In this document: piece by piece, positions 9,246 through 19,499 of the stretch | How the letters are laid out: each line of letters starts with the position of its first letter | Position numbering within the stretch: position 1 is the first letter of the stretch | Assembly (NCBI RefSeq): GCF_020736705.1 | Contig: NZ_CP085990.1 | Coordinates: 1,860,001-1,924,000 of the forward strand | DNA length: 64,000 nucleotides | Reading direction: 5' to 3' | Source of the DNA: Psychrobacter sanguinis | GTDB taxonomy: Bacteria > Pseudomonadota > Gammaproteobacteria > Pseudomonadales > Moraxellaceae | The notes under the pieces: generated by a model | Database searches by the model: none | The model's input: the letters and a program-made list of their open reading frames with translations, nothing else | What the model was told of the DNA's origin: nothing | Made by a program: the position numbers and the translations under genes

Positions 9246-11084
9246 TTACTCATTGTCCTCACCAATACCCAGTAGTTTTATTTTACGGGTCAAAGTGTTA
9301 CGTCCCCAACCCAGCAGGTCGGCAGCTTCCCCTTTGCGGCCCCGAGTGTGCTCTAATGCCACTGTAATTAACACTGTTTCGAATTCTGGTGTGGCCAACT
9401 GCAAAATGTCTGTTTTACCCTGATTCAAAGCGGTGGTGGCCCAAGTTTGCAATTGATTTTGCCAACTGCTTTGTTGGGCAATAGTATGATCATTGGTAGC
9501 TGAGACTTGAGAAGCTGAGTTTGCAGCAGACGTAAAGCTGGCGACATTGCCAGTGTTAAAGTTAGGCTCAGTATTAAACTTAGGGTCAGTACTAAAATTG
9601 TGCTGAGATACAGTATCTACTCGATCAGTGCTTTGAGTTTGAACTGGTTCCGGAACTATTCTTTCAGTAGTAGAGAAGGCAGGGTGTGACTCAGAAGTAG
9701 TCAAACTCAGCGTATTATTGATATCATTGCTATTATCAATGTTGTGGTCATTGGCATCTTTGATGGCAAAGTAATTCTGTGCAAATTCGGTTAGATCAGG
9801 CGGTAAATCTTCGATTCCTAATACTTCGCCAGTTGCCATAACGGTAATCCAGCGGCAGGCATTTTCTAATTGACGCACGTTACCCGGCCAGTTAAAGGCT
9901 TGCATGACATGTAGTGCATCGGGGGACAGCTGCTTTTTATCAGTTTTCATCTCAGTAGCTGCTTTGCTCATAAAGAACTCAATAAGCTCAGGAATATCAT
10001 CTGGACGGGCACGCAGTGGGGGCAGTGGTAGTCGAATAACGTTTAAGCGATAGAATAAATCTTCACGAAACTTTCCTTCTTTGACCAGTTGCTCTAGGTT
10101 TTGATGGGTGGCAGCAATGATGCGTACATCCACTTTAATAGGCTTCTGTCCGCCCACCCGGAAAAACTCGCCATTGGCTAATACACGTAAAAGACGAGTC
10201 TGAGTACTAAAAGGCATATCACCGATTTCATCTAAAAATAACGTACCGCCATCCGCCTGCTCAAAACGACCCTGACGTTGAGTGGTAGCCCCAGTAAACG
10301 CCCCTTTTTCATGGCCAAACAGCTCAGATTCTATCAGTTCGTGTGGAATAGCGGCCATGTTTAAAGCAATAAAAGGCTTTTTTTGACGGGGAGAGTTTTG
10401 ATGTAAAGCTCCGGCCACAAGCTCTTTACCCGTGCCAGACTCGCCAGTAATCAATACCGTAATTGGTGAGGAGGCAAGTCGCCCTATAGCACGAAACACA
10501 GTTTGCATTGCAGGGGATTGGCCAATAATGGGACTGGATTGCACCCCTTCTGGTTTGGCAGCTTTTGCGGGAGCTTTTTTTATGGCTTTGGTAGAAGCAG
10601 AGCCAGTAGTATTTGCTTCAGTAGTTGTTGACTCATCGACTACAGGCGCAGAGACATTAGCTATTGAGTCGAGTGTTGAGGCTTTAGGATTGGTACTAAT
10701 GGCTTTTTTGACAACTGTGATGGCGTGATCGAGATCGAAGGGCTTAGGTAAATATTCAAAAGCCCCTGTATCATAGCTGTCCACTGCAGACTTTAAGTCT
10801 GAGTGTGCGGTCATAATAATAACCGGTAAGTCTGGAAAGTTTTTGTTCATCCATTGACTAAAAGACAGCCCATCCATCATTGGCATACGGATGTCGGTTA
10901 AAATAACATCGGGCAGACTGGCTTGATTTTGATGGTCATTCAATATGTCGTTTAGCTTTGCCCAAGCGCCTTTTGCATTACTAAAAGCTTGTACTTCAAG
11001 TCCAGCATCATTAAAAGTATCTTCTAAGATTAATCTTAAGGCAGGATCATCGTCGATTAGCCACAGGCTGTGTTTAATTGTCAT
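9246..11084 (-). CDS. glnG: Nitrogen regulation response regulator NtrC
   Basis: NtrC is the sigma-54-dependent activator of nitrogen-limitation genes, phosphorylated by NtrB. Domains in order: receiver (1-125, phospho-acceptor Asp64 in LTDIRMP), a low-complexity linker (about 132-184), the AAA+ sigma-54-interaction domain with Walker A GESGTGKE (214-221) and GAFTGA loop (261-266), a second long Asn/Ser/Thr/Gln-rich linker (about 440-560), and a Fis-type helix-turn-helix (GWGRNTLTRKIK) at the end. At 612 residues it is much longer than the usual 470, entirely through the two linkers. The partner histidine kinase lies just upstream, 53 bp away in the same operon. No glnA is present in this window. 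Confidence 0.93.
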   Translation of the reverse strand: MTIKHSLWLIDDDPALRLILEDTFNDAGLEVQAFSNAKGAWAKLNDILNDHQNQASLPDVILTDIRMPMMDGLSFSQWMNKNFPDLPVIIMTAHSDLKSAVDSYDTGAFEYLPKPFDLDHAITVVKKAISTNPKASTLDSIANVSAPVVDESTTTEANTTGSASTKAIKKAPAKAAKPEGVQSSPIIGQSPAMQTVFRAIGRLASSPITVLITGESGTGKELVAGALHQNSPRQKKPFIALNMAAIPHELIESELFGHEKGAFTGATTQRQGRFEQADGGTLFLDEIGDMPFSTQTRLLRVLANGEFFRVGGQKPIKVDVRIIAATHQNLEQLVKEGKFREDLFYRLNVIRLPLPPLRARPDDIPELIEFFMSKAATEMKTDKKQLSPDALHVMQAFNWPGNVRQLENACRWITVMATGEVLGIEDLPPDLTEFAQNYFAIKDANDHNIDNSNDINNTLSLTTSESHPAFSTTERIVPEPVQTQSTDRVDTVSQHNFSTDPKFNTEPNFNTGNVASFTSAANSASQVSATNDHTIAQQSSWQNQLQTWATTALNQGKTDILQLATPEFETVLITVALEHTRGRKGEAADLLGWGRNTLTRKIKLLGIGEDNE

Positions 11085-11137
11085 GCTATGTATTCCATTT
11101 TTTATGAATGTGGTCCAGTTATAGAAGGTGTTTATTT

Positions 11138-12436
11138 TTAAAAGGAAATTTTTGGCTTTAGGTCACGACTATTATTGGATTGAAGACTGCTTATTTGTAA
11201 AGGTAGATAGACATTAAACTGGGTGTCTCCAGACTGGGAGCTGACTTCAATACTGCCTTCATGCCGATGGACAATTTCCTGAACTAATGCCAAGCCTAGA
11301 CCGGTACCATTGGCTCTGCCTGTGACTAACGGGAAGAAAATACGCTCAATTAAATCATCAGAAATACCGGCTCCATTGTCTTGGATACTCACTCTAATGA
11401 CTTGGCGGTGGTGTCGCGGGCCAATAGTGTATTGATGTTCAATTCGAGTGATAATCGTTAGTTGAGGTTGGTATTCGGCATCCAATAATGTTGTATCCTG
11501 TTCGGATAAAGCTTCACAGGCATTGTTCACCAGGTTTAAAAACACCTGAATAAGTTGGTTTTTGTCCGCTGTAAGCTCCGGCAGCGACAAATCATAATCT
11601 CTTTTAATAGTCACCTGTGGGTACTGAGTTTGGGTAAGCAGTAACACATGCTCTAACGGCTCATGAATATTAATGGTTTGCCATTCGGGAAGCTGATTTG
11701 ATCCCAAAAGCTGCTCAATAAGTTTGGTCAGGCGGTCGGTTTCGCTAATAACAATACCGGCATAGGTGGTGAGCTTTTTGGCATCGACCAACACCGTATC
11801 TTCGCTATCCAAACTTTCTTCAGGCGTGTGCTGGGTTTGCTTAATTAACAACTGAGCGGCGCCGCGAATACCTGCCAAGGGATTTTTGACTTCATGTGCA
11901 ACTGAGCGCAGCATTTCACGAGATACGTCATGTTGCTCTTGTAGCCGCTGTTCTTTATCTAACCGGCTTTGACGGTCTCCTTGCCATATCTCAATCATAT
12001 AGCAAGACTGCCCATGTTGATTCATAGGCGTGACACTGTAATGAACATATAAAGGATGAGAGACGCCTCTGATATGGCGACTGTATTCAATAAAAGGCTG
12101 TAGATAAGCTTTGGCATTATGAAATTGGGTTTCTAGTTTGTCTCTAGCTGCCTCCAAATTCGCCTGACTGTCTGACTCTGATATCTCGTTCTCAGATTTA
12201 TAGAGCGCTTTAGAAGTCGTGTCTTGTTTTTGACTGCTGCTATCTTTTGGGGATTTGGTGTCGATTATGGTTGGCAATAAGACATCTAAAATATTTAGAC
12301 CGATTAAACGAGACTTGCTCACCGACAGCAGTTGCTCAGTCTGGTTATTTACCCATTGGATGGTCAAATCCTCTGCGACACAGATGACTCCGGTATACAG
12401 ATTTTGTAATATAGATAGGGCATTTAACGGCTTCAT
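11138..12436 (-). CDS. glnL: Nitrogen regulation histidine kinase NtrB
   Basis: NtrB phosphorylates NtrC under nitrogen limitation. The protein has an N-terminal PAS-like domain, a phospho-acceptor region VAHEVKNPLAG, an N-box (LVNNACEAL) and G-boxes DNGAGIS and GTGLGL. There is no transmembrane segment, as expected for the cytoplasmic NtrB. I chose the ATG at 12436 (432 residues). A TTG at 12472 in the same frame would add 12 residues but lacks a ribosome binding site. A Ser/Lys/Glu-rich insert follows the PAS region. It precedes glnG by 53 bp and is presumably co-transcribed with it. Confidence 0.92.
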   Translation of the reverse strand: MKPLNALSILQNLYTGVICVAEDLTIQWVNNQTEQLLSVSKSRLIGLNILDVLLPTIIDTKSPKDSSSQKQDTTSKALYKSENEISESDSQANLEAARDKLETQFHNAKAYLQPFIEYSRHIRGVSHPLYVHYSVTPMNQHGQSCYMIEIWQGDRQSRLDKEQRLQEQHDVSREMLRSVAHEVKNPLAGIRGAAQLLIKQTQHTPEESLDSEDTVLVDAKKLTTYAGIVISETDRLTKLIEQLLGSNQLPEWQTINIHEPLEHVLLLTQTQYPQVTIKRDYDLSLPELTADKNQLIQVFLNLVNNACEALSEQDTTLLDAEYQPQLTIITRIEHQYTIGPRHHRQVIRVSIQDNGAGISDDLIERIFFPLVTGRANGTGLGLALVQEIVHRHEGSIEVSSQSGDTQFNVYLPLQISSLQSNNSRDLKPKISF

Positions 12437-13035
12437 ATAAGGTCTTTTTATAATGTGAGACGGATAAAACAAAAACTGACTATGTTAATAATAAATAAGA
12501 GTCTATAACCCTAGGCTTTATTCATACTTATAAAATTAGTAAAGGAACGAATAACCAAGCTTGTAATAGCTATGGTAATAAGGATGCAAGATTAGTACCA
12601 AGCCGAGAGCAGCTCACAATGGGCTTATTATGGTTTCAAGGTCACTGCGTCTTCTTATTAACCGATTTCAACTCGCTTTAGAATGTTCAAAATTAGTGCA
12701 TAAGGAACTTGTATTGATACATTTTAGTGCATCCAAGAAGCATAAACTGGTTTTTTTAGGAATAAGTATGACGGAATAGGGGAAATAGGAATATTTTTGC
12801 CATAAAATAAGGATCGAGAACTGTTTAAAACGAGTCCTATTAACCAATATTGTGCAAATATTGAGGAGCAAAAGTACTTAATACTGAAATGAAAAATACA
12901 TGAATAACGCATTGGTGCTAGTATAGCGGTGCTAAAATTCGTACAATGCACATCAAAATTCTAGTGTTTAAACACTGCCTCTCAAATCATTCAATCTATC
13001 CTCTTTCAATTCACTATTCTTAAAAGTATTTGTCT
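12437..13035. other. Non-coding region between glnL and rimO
   Basis: This divergent intergenic region of about 600 bp holds the glnL and rimO promoters. The only structure I can support is a perfect 14-bp palindrome, AGTGTTTAAACACT, at 12963-12976. Two short minus-strand frames in 12668-12951 have no family resemblance or start context, and I do not call them. Confidence 0.55.
12963..12976. promoter_or_regulatory. Perfect 14-bp palindrome upstream of rimO
   Basis: AGTGTTTAAACACT is a perfect inverted repeat about 60 bp before the rimO start. It could be an operator, but nothing in the sequence names a regulator. Confidence 0.35.
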
Positions 13036-14571
13036 ATGCCAAGCAAAAATCCAGCGGACTCCGTTTCTATTTATGTGCCAGGTGCTTCAGCCACCTCAGA
13101 CACAACTTCTCAAGGTGCTTATCACCACAAAGCCAACCACAATCAAAATCGCAGTGTCGAGCAAAGTGGACAGCAAGCCAATCAGCCAGTGACAGGCTCT
13201 TCTGTTGCCCCAAAAGTGGGTTTCGTCTCGTTAGGCTGTCCTAAAGCACTGGTAGATAGTGAGCGTATCATTACTGAATTAACCCGTGATGGTTATCGTG
13301 TGGCCTCAGATTATGAGGGTGCAGATTTGGTAGTGGTAAATACTTGCGGCTTTATTGAGTCCGCGGTACAAGAGTCTTTAGATGCTATCGGTGAAGCCAT
13401 AAGCCAAAACGGCAAAGTGATTGTGACCGGGTGTTTGGGTAAAGATGCCGAGAAAATCCGTGATATGCATCCTGCTGTCCTCGCAGTAACGGGGGCGCAT
13501 GCTTATGATGAAGTCATTACCGCAGTCTCAAAACATGCGCCAATGCCACAAGCAATTAAAGATAAAAAAGCTTATGACCCCAAGATTGATTTAATTGACT
13601 TAGCGGGCGTGAAGTTGACCCCAAGTCATTATGCCTACCTAAAAATATCAGAAGGCTGTAACCATCGTTGTACCTTCTGCATCATTCCAAGCTTACGCGG
13701 TGATTTGGTCTCTCGTCCCATTGATGAGGTGATGAATGAAGCTATGGCGCTAAAGAAAGCTGGGGTTAAAGAGCTGTTAATTATTTCTCAGGATACTTCC
13801 GCTTATGGCCTAGATTTAAAGTATAAGACCACTTTCTGGAATGGTATGCCGCTCAAATCAAAGTTCTTTGATTTATGTGAGGCACTGGCCAAAGTAGGTA
13901 TTTGGGTACGTCTACATTATGTGTATCCTTATCCACATGTCGATAAAGTGGTTGAGCTTATGGCGAAGCCAGGCGATCGTGGTGGTTTATTGCCATATTT
14001 AGATATCCCGCTACAACATGCTAGCCCAAGTGTCTTAAAAGCCATGAAGCGTCCTGCACACAGTGAAAACACGTTGGCGCGTATTCAAAAGTGGCGTGAA
14101 ATTAACCCTGACATCGTGATTCGTTCAACCTTTGTGGTAGGCTTCCCCGGTGAGACCGAAGAGGATTTTGAATATCTTCTTGAGTGGTTGAAACAAGCTA
14201 AGCTTGACCGCGTGGGCTGTTTTACCTATTCAGAAATTGAAGGCGCTGTGGCCAATGACTTGCCTAATCCGGTACCAGAAGAAGTGAAGAAAGAGCGTTA
14301 TGAGCGATTTATGGCGGTACAACAGCAAATATCTGAGCAGAAGCTACAAGATAAAGTTGGTAAGACCATGACGGTATTGGTCGATGAGATTGACAACGAA
14401 GATTATATAGCCATTTGTCGTAGTTACGCCGATGCGCCTGAGATTGACGGCCACGTATATGTCGATGATATTGTGCAAAATGGTCAGGTCGCTTTGAAAG
14501 TAGGCGATATGATTACCGTAACCATAGATGAAGCCAGTGAGTATGACTTGTTCGCTTCTTATAGAGGGTAA
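13036..14571 (+). CDS. rimO: Ribosomal protein S12 methylthiotransferase RimO
   Basis: RimO is a radical-SAM enzyme that adds a methylthio group to an aspartate of ribosomal protein S12. After a Ser/Gln/Asn-rich N-terminal extension of about 60 residues come the MTTase domain ([16 protein letters not shown], Cys68), the radical-SAM motif [11 protein letters not shown] and a C-terminal TRAM domain. The PSLRGD and DIPLQHAS segments are typical of RimO rather than MiaB. I use the ATG at 13036; a TTG two codons upstream is also in frame. A hairpin terminator follows at 14681-14704. The extension makes the protein 511 residues, compared with about 440 usually. Confidence 0.95.
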   Translation: MPSKNPADSVSIYVPGASATSDTTSQGAYHHKANHNQNRSVEQSGQQANQPVTGSSVAPKVGFVSLGCPKALVDSERIITELTRDGYRVASDYEGADLVVVNTCGFIESAVQESLDAIGEAISQNGKVIVTGCLGKDAEKIRDMHPAVLAVTGAHAYDEVITAVSKHAPMPQAIKDKKAYDPKIDLIDLAGVKLTPSHYAYLKISEGCNHRCTFCIIPSLRGDLVSRPIDEVMNEAMALKKAGVKELLIISQDTSAYGLDLKYKTTFWNGMPLKSKFFDLCEALAKVGIWVRLHYVYPYPHVDKVVELMAKPGDRGGLLPYLDIPLQHASPSVLKAMKRPAHSENTLARIQKWREINPDIVIRSTFVVGFPGETEEDFEYLLEWLKQAKLDRVGCFTYSEIEGAVANDLPNPVPEEVKKERYERFMAVQQQISEQKLQDKVGKTMTVLVDEIDNEDYIAICRSYADAPEIDGHVYVDDIVQNGQVALKVGDMITVTIDEASEYDLFASYRG

Positions 14572-14872
14572 CAATTAAAGGATAGCGGTCAAAAGGTTAG
14601 AACTGACGCTGTCTTTTATAGCCTCTCGTAGGATTTTAGCCGGAGCAAGCAGGCAAGGGACGGCCTAAGTATCAAAATAGCGCTATAAGCAGATAGCGTT
14701 TTTTGGTAAACTTTACCGAATTTAGCTTTATTTTTACTTAGTTTTTTATTTAGCTATTTGTTTGCTCTTTATTATACCTAATCTGTTGGTCATAATTTAT
14801 GACTAAACTGATAACCGAAGTAGGTCACTGAAGATTAAATAAATTAGTCCAAACAATATACCAAGGTGTCTT
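14572..14872. other. Non-coding region between rimO and pyrH
   Basis: It contains the rimO terminator and an AT-rich stretch that should include the pyrH promoter. I see no gene here. Confidence 0.6.
14681..14704 (+). terminator. Rho-independent terminator after rimO
   Basis: The 6-bp stem CGCTAT/ATAGCG with loop AAGCAG is followed directly by six T residues. Confidence 0.75.
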
Positions 14873-15598
14873 ATGTCTGATAAAAATCCGCAGTATTCAC
14901 GTATTTTACTTAAACTATCTGGGGAAGCTTTGGCTGGTGGTCAAGGTATGGGGATTGACGCTTCTGTACTAGATAAGATGAGCTTAGCGATTGCTCACTT
15001 ATGTGGCTTAGGCGTGCAAGTAGGTATCGTTGTTGGCGGCGGTAACTTGTATCGTGGCAGTCAGTTACAAAAAGAGGGTTTGGTAGGGCGTGTTACCGGC
15101 GATCAAATGGGTATGTTGGCCACAGTCATGAATGGTTTAGCAATGCGTGATGCGCTTGAGCGCCGTAATATCAACACCCGCTTGATGTCTGCATTACCTA
15201 TTGGTGAAGTGACTGAAAGCTATAGCAGCAGAAATGCCATTCGTTATCTAAAAAACGGAGATGTGTGTATCTTTGTTGCCGGTACAGGTAATCCATTCTT
15301 TACCACCGATACAGCTGCTTGTCTACGCGGTATTGAGATTGAAGCCGGTGTTATCCTGAAAGCGACCAAAGTTGATGGTGTGTATGACAAAGACCCAAGT
15401 ATCCATGATGATGCCAAAAAGTATGATGCTTTAACGTTTGATGAAGTGCTTGAACAAAAACTGGGCGTGATGGATTTAACTGCCATTGCTCTGTGCCGTG
15501 AACACAATGTACCACTACAGGTTTTTGATATGAATAAGCCCAACTCATTATTAAACGTTATTATGGGCCAAAATGAAGGCACACGAGTTTTTCATTAA
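14873..15598 (+). CDS. pyrH: UMP kinase PyrH
   Basis: PyrH phosphorylates UMP to UDP in pyrimidine nucleotide synthesis and belongs to the amino-acid kinase fold. The 241-residue length is typical. Landmarks are the N-terminal [41 protein letters not shown] and the C-terminal region with VFDMNKP. The ATG follows an AAGGTG ribosome binding site. It is the first gene of the pyrH-frr-uppS-cdsA-dxr-rseP-bamA series. rpsB and tsf, often upstream of pyrH, are not here. Confidence 0.97.
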   Translation: MSDKNPQYSRILLKLSGEALAGGQGMGIDASVLDKMSLAIAHLCGLGVQVGIVVGGGNLYRGSQLQKEGLVGRVTGDQMGMLATVMNGLAMRDALERRNINTRLMSALPIGEVTESYSSRNAIRYLKNGDVCIFVAGTGNPFFTTDTAACLRGIEIEAGVILKATKVDGVYDKDPSIHDDAKKYDALTFDEVLEQKLGVMDLTAIALCREHNVPLQVFDMNKPNSLLNVIMGQNEGTRVFH

Positions 15599-15758
15599 TA
15601 GCAAAAACAAAATAGCCGCTTTTTGAATCAGATAGTGAGCTTTTAGAATGGATAGACTATTTCTGGAATAACCGTATTAACCATTAATTTCTTAAATTAT
15701 TCACTGACTAACTAACTTAAACTATTCACAGATTAAATAATATAGTAAGGAAAATATT

Positions 15759-16313
15759 ATGATTAATGACATTAAAAAAGATGGCGAAGCCCGTATGAAG
15801 AAGTCACTAGAAGCGTTGGAAAATGCTTTTAGTAAAGTACGTACAGGCCGTGCTCACCCAGGTATGTTATCTGGCGTGATGGTAAACTACTATGGTGCAG
15901 ATACCCCACTTAACCAAGTGGCTAGTGTCAACGTTGAAGATTCTCGTACCTTATTGGTTCAGCCATTTGAGCGCTCAATGGTACAAGCGGTAGACAAAGC
16001 GATTCGTGAAGCAGATCTAGGTCTAAACCCAATGACTGCCGATGTGATTCGCGTACCTATGCCAGCCTTAACCGAAGAAACTCGCCGTGATATGCAAAAG
16101 TTGGCCCGTGGTGAAGCTGAAAACAGTCGCGTTTCTGTGCGTAATGTCCGCCGCGATATGCTAAATGACGTGAAAGAATTGGCGAAAGAAAAAGAAATCA
16201 GCGAAGATGAAGAGCGTCGTGCCAGCGATGACATCCAGAAGCTAACGGATAAATACATTGCATCTATCGACAGCAAGCTTGAAGCCAAAGAAAAAGAGCT
16301 AATGGAAGTTTAA
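15759..16313 (+). CDS. frr: Ribosome recycling factor
   Basis: Frr, with EF-G, splits post-termination ribosomes so subunits can be reused. The 184 residues match the family. Visible signatures are the N-terminal [19 protein letters not shown] near residue 28, [15 protein letters not shown], and the long C-terminal helix with many Lys/Glu residues. The ATG follows AAGGAAAA. It lies 160 bp after pyrH in the same direction. Confidence 0.97.
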   Translation: MINDIKKDGEARMKKSLEALENAFSKVRTGRAHPGMLSGVMVNYYGADTPLNQVASVNVEDSRTLLVQPFERSMVQAVDKAIREADLGLNPMTADVIRVPMPALTEETRRDMQKLARGEAENSRVSVRNVRRDMLNDVKELAKEKEISEDEERRASDDIQKLTDKYIASIDSKLEAKEKELMEV

Positions 16314-16496
16314 AACTTTCAAGACGCTGTATAAGCAATAAAATAAGTCTAGCCTGTTCATTTGAACCCTAAGTGGGCAGGCTAGGTTGGCTATATAAGG
16401 TTTTATTGAGTCTGTATTTAATGGCCTAATCCAAATCGACACTAATTACAGACTAATAAAACCAAAACCCATCACCATGATTAGATAAAGACTATT

Positions 16497-17267
16497 ATGA
16501 CTGAGTCACACCCTTCAAATGCGTACGATTCTTTGCCTGTTCCTGCGGTTTTACCTAAACATATTGCCATTATTATGGATGGTAACAATCGCTATGCAAA
16601 AGCGCATGGTATGGCCAAAGGTCAAGGTCATGTTGCCGGAAAAGAGTCTTTAGATCCTTTGGTTGAATACTGCGTGGCGGTAGGTATTGAAGTATTAACT
16701 GTTTTTGCGTTCTCAAGTGAAAACTGGCAGCGTCCTGCTGATGAAGTGGCGTTACTGATGCGACTGCTGTCTGCCACTATTAATGAGCAGCTACCACGCA
16801 TGCGAAAATATAATATTCGCCTAAGATTTATTGGTGATAGAAGTCAGTTAAGCCTAGAACTACAACAACAAATGGCAGACGCTGAGGCGGATACCGCAGG
16901 CTTTACCGCCATGACCCTAGTTATTGCAATCAGTTATGGGGGTCAGTGGGACATAGCCAATGCTGCCCGTCAACTTGCCAAAAAAATTGAGCAAGGTGAA
17001 ATGACCGCCGAGCAGCTAACCGTAGAGACATTAGGTCAACAAGTACAGTTGGCCGATGTTGCTGATGTGGATATGCTGATTCGTACCGGCGGTGAATATA
17101 GAATTTCTAACTTTTTATTATGGCAATCGGCGTATGCTGAGCTGTTTTTCACAGACACGCTATGGCCAGACTTTGCTGCCAAAGAGCTGAATGAGATGAT
17201 GTTTGAGTTTTCGCGTCGTCAGCGCCGATTTGGTAAAACCAGCGAACAAGTAGAATCAGAAACCTAA
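16497..17267 (+). CDS. uppS: Undecaprenyl diphosphate synthase (cis-prenyltransferase)
   Basis: UppS extends farnesyl diphosphate with isopentenyl diphosphate to undecaprenyl diphosphate, the lipid carrier for peptidoglycan and O-antigen. Signatures present: IIMDGNNRYAKA (catalytic Asp), GHVAGKE, FAFSSENWQRP, and the C-terminal RTGGEYRISNF followed by YAELFFTDTLWPDF. The 256-residue length is typical. It starts at an ATG with modest ribosome binding sequence and ends 63 bp before cdsA. Confidence 0.97.
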   Translation: MTESHPSNAYDSLPVPAVLPKHIAIIMDGNNRYAKAHGMAKGQGHVAGKESLDPLVEYCVAVGIEVLTVFAFSSENWQRPADEVALLMRLLSATINEQLPRMRKYNIRLRFIGDRSQLSLELQQQMADAEADTAGFTAMTLVIAISYGGQWDIANAARQLAKKIEQGEMTAEQLTVETLGQQVQLADVADVDMLIRTGGEYRISNFLLWQSAYAELFFTDTLWPDFAAKELNEMMFEFSRRQRRFGKTSEQVESET

Positions 17268-17330
17268 CGTTTGCCTTAATTGAGCACGTTTCTTAAAATT
17301 AAATAAATAACATAAAAGAGGGTGCCTAGT

Positions 17331-18143
17331 ATGTGGATACGCATTAAGACGGCTTTGATTTTGGTCTTGATTGTGGGGATCGCAATGTTTGCTAGTGATA
17401 CGCCCTATCTTTTCGTTCCTTTATTAGCCACTGGGGTGGTGATTGCCTCTCATGAGTGGACCAAATTGATGCCTAAGTGGCGCACTCCTTCTTTGTTTGT
17501 GGCATTGATTTTAGGCATCACCATGCTGACCTTATTGGTTCCTTTCACTTGGCCACTATGGTGGGCGGCTGCGGTTATAATTTGGATTATGGCCCTATCT
17601 TGGGTGATTAAATTCCCTACCTCAACCAATTGGTATGGTCAGCGCCTATCTATTATGGGTATGGTCATATTAACTGCAGCCATTAGTGCCATGTTTTTCT
17701 TATGGTCACAGTCACCTTGGTGGCTAATGTACGTCTTCTTATTGGTATGGTGTGCAGACAGTGGCGCTTATTTTGTCGGTCGAAAATTTGGCAAACGCAA
17801 AATGTCGCCGAATGTGTCTCCTAACAAGAGTATCGAAGGGTTGATTGGTGGCTTAATCACTGGAATGATAGTGGTATTAGGTATTAGCTTATATAAACTT
17901 CAGCTTTCAGGTGTTGAATTAGGCCTATTTATTGGCTTGTCGTTAGTGACAATCTTGGCCTCAGTACTTGGCGACTTATTTGAGTCAATGCTAAAGCGCC
18001 GTGCCGGTGTTAAAGATTCTGGTACTATTTTACCAGGGCATGGTGGTATTCTTGACCGTATTGACTCTCTGCTATCCGCCACACCGATTTTTGCCTTGGG
18101 CTTCTGGTTGCTTCAACATTTTGGCTTATTGGCTGTCTTATAA
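17331..18143 (+). CDS. cdsA: Phosphatidate cytidylyltransferase
   Basis: CdsA makes CDP-diacylglycerol from phosphatidate and CTP, the branch point of phospholipid synthesis in the inner membrane. The protein is strongly hydrophobic with about seven or eight membrane segments. It ends with the family signature KRRAGVKDSG followed by PGHGGILDRIDS. I chose the ATG at 17331 because AGAGGG lies 8 bp upstream; a GTG at 17322 overlaps that site. The length is 270 residues. Confidence 0.95.
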   Translation: MWIRIKTALILVLIVGIAMFASDTPYLFVPLLATGVVIASHEWTKLMPKWRTPSLFVALILGITMLTLLVPFTWPLWWAAAVIIWIMALSWVIKFPTSTNWYGQRLSIMGMVILTAAISAMFFLWSQSPWWLMYVFLLVWCADSGAYFVGRKFGKRKMSPNVSPNKSIEGLIGGLITGMIVVLGISLYKLQLSGVELGLFIGLSLVTILASVLGDLFESMLKRRAGVKDSGTILPGHGGILDRIDSLLSATPIFALGFWLLQHFGLLAVL

Positions 18144-18263
18144 TTTAAATTATTAGTAGTCTTATAAGTGAATTAGCAGTCTGAAATTCAATAAAACGAT
18201 TATACAAGCCTAATAACCTCACAAGTATTCATATTAAAACTCGCAATGGCTTAAAGGAAAATT

Positions 18264-19499
18264 ATGACCCAACGCATCGCCGTACTCGGCGCCACCGGTT
18301 CAATCGGTGACAGCACACTCTCTATATTGGCGGATCATCCAGAACAATATCAAGTCTATGCCCTGTCAGGTCATGGTCGATTGGACAAGTTGTTTGAGCT
18401 GTGTCAGCAGTTTAAACCGAGTAGAGTGGCCGTCCCTGAAGATAAGGTGGATGAGTTTGCCGCACGTTTGCAGCAAGCCAATCTGACTTGTGATGTGGTG
18501 GGTGGTCAAGCGGGTTTGGATGATATTGCTGCAGATACCGAGGTAGATACCGTTGTAGCGGCCATAGTGGGTGCAGCAGGATTGGCTTCTACTTTAACCG
18601 CAGCCAAGGCAGGTAAACGTATATTACTTGCCAACAAAGAAGCCTTAGTCATGGCTGGTAGCCTGATGATGAAGGCGGTTAAAGATAATGGGGCGACCTT
18701 ACTGCCATTAGATTCAGAACATAATGCTATTTTTCAGTGCTTACCTCCTGAGGTGCAACAACACAACACCCAAATCCATGATGCCAGCTATGGCATTAAT
18801 AAACTATGGCTAACGGCCTCAGGCGGACCATTTTTATATAAAAGTTTGCAGCAAATGCAGACAGCCAGTGTCAGTGAAGCGGTAAAACACCCTAATTGGT
18901 CAATGGGTCAGAAGATATCGGTCGACTCCGCTACGATGATGAACAAAGGTCTGGAGCTTATTGAAGCCTGCCATTTGTTTGATTTAGCTGAGTCGCAAAT
19001 CAATGTGGTTATCCATCCACAAAGTATCGTCCATTCTATGGTTGAATACTGTGATGGCAGCTTTTTAGCACAAATGGGCAGTCCCGATATGCGTACCCCA
19101 ATCGCACATGCTTTGGCTTATCCTAAACGTATCACTGCTGGGGTGAAGTCTCTGGATTTGTATCAGCTATCTGCTCTTGAATTTATCAAACCTGATTTGG
19201 AAAAGTTCGCGTGTTTAAAGTTAGCAAGAGAGGCGATGCAATCAGGACAAGAGGCAACTATTGCTTTAAATGCTGCCAATGAAATTGCGGTAGAGGCATT
19301 TATAAAAGAGCAAGTTTCCTTAACCGACATTGCCTTGATTAATGGCCGAGTATTAGACACTATGCATCAGCGATCTAGTGCCAATCAAAGCGTTGATCGG
19401 GATTTTAGAGGTAGTATTAAAACGTTGGATGATATTTTGGCCATTGATAAATTAGCTCGAATTCAAGCTCAAAAAGAGGTAGCGCAATGTCTCAGTTAA
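18264..19499 (+). CDS. dxr: 1-deoxy-D-xylulose 5-phosphate reductoisomerase
   Basis: Dxr converts DXP to MEP, the committed step of the non-mevalonate isoprenoid route that feeds UppS upstream. The NADPH-binding LGATGSIGDSTL opens the protein. ANKEALVMAG, LDSEHNAIFQ and WSMGQKISVDSATMMNKG mark the catalytic domain. The 411 residues are slightly more than the usual 398. It has a strong AAAGGAAAA ribosome site. Its 3' end overlaps the start of rseP by 13 bp, suggesting translational coupling. Confidence 0.97.
   Translation: MTQRIAVLGATGSIGDSTLSILADHPEQYQVYALSGHGRLDKLFELCQQFKPSRVAVPEDKVDEFAARLQQANLTCDVVGGQAGLDDIAADTEVDTVVAAIVGAAGLASTLTAAKAGKRILLANKEALVMAGSLMMKAVKDNGATLLPLDSEHNAIFQCLPPEVQQHNTQIHDASYGINKLWLTASGGPFLYKSLQQMQTASVSEAVKHPNWSMGQKISVDSATMMNKGLELIEACHLFDLAESQINVVIHPQSIVHSMVEYCDGSFLAQMGSPDMRTPIAHALAYPKRITAGVKSLDLYQLSALEFIKPDLEKFACLKLAREAMQSGQEATIALNAANEIAVEAFIKEQVSLTDIALINGRVLDTMHQRSSANQSVDRDFRGSIKTLDDILAIDKLARIQAQKEVAQCLS

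Noticed and set aside
9246..12436. Sigma-54 operon including glnA
   Set aside because: No glutamine synthetase is in the window, and no -24/-12 promoter was convincingly found near glnL.
12668..12951. Two short minus-strand frames between glnL and rimO
   Set aside because: Neither has a credible ribosome site, family resemblance or terminator, and they overlap each other in different frames.
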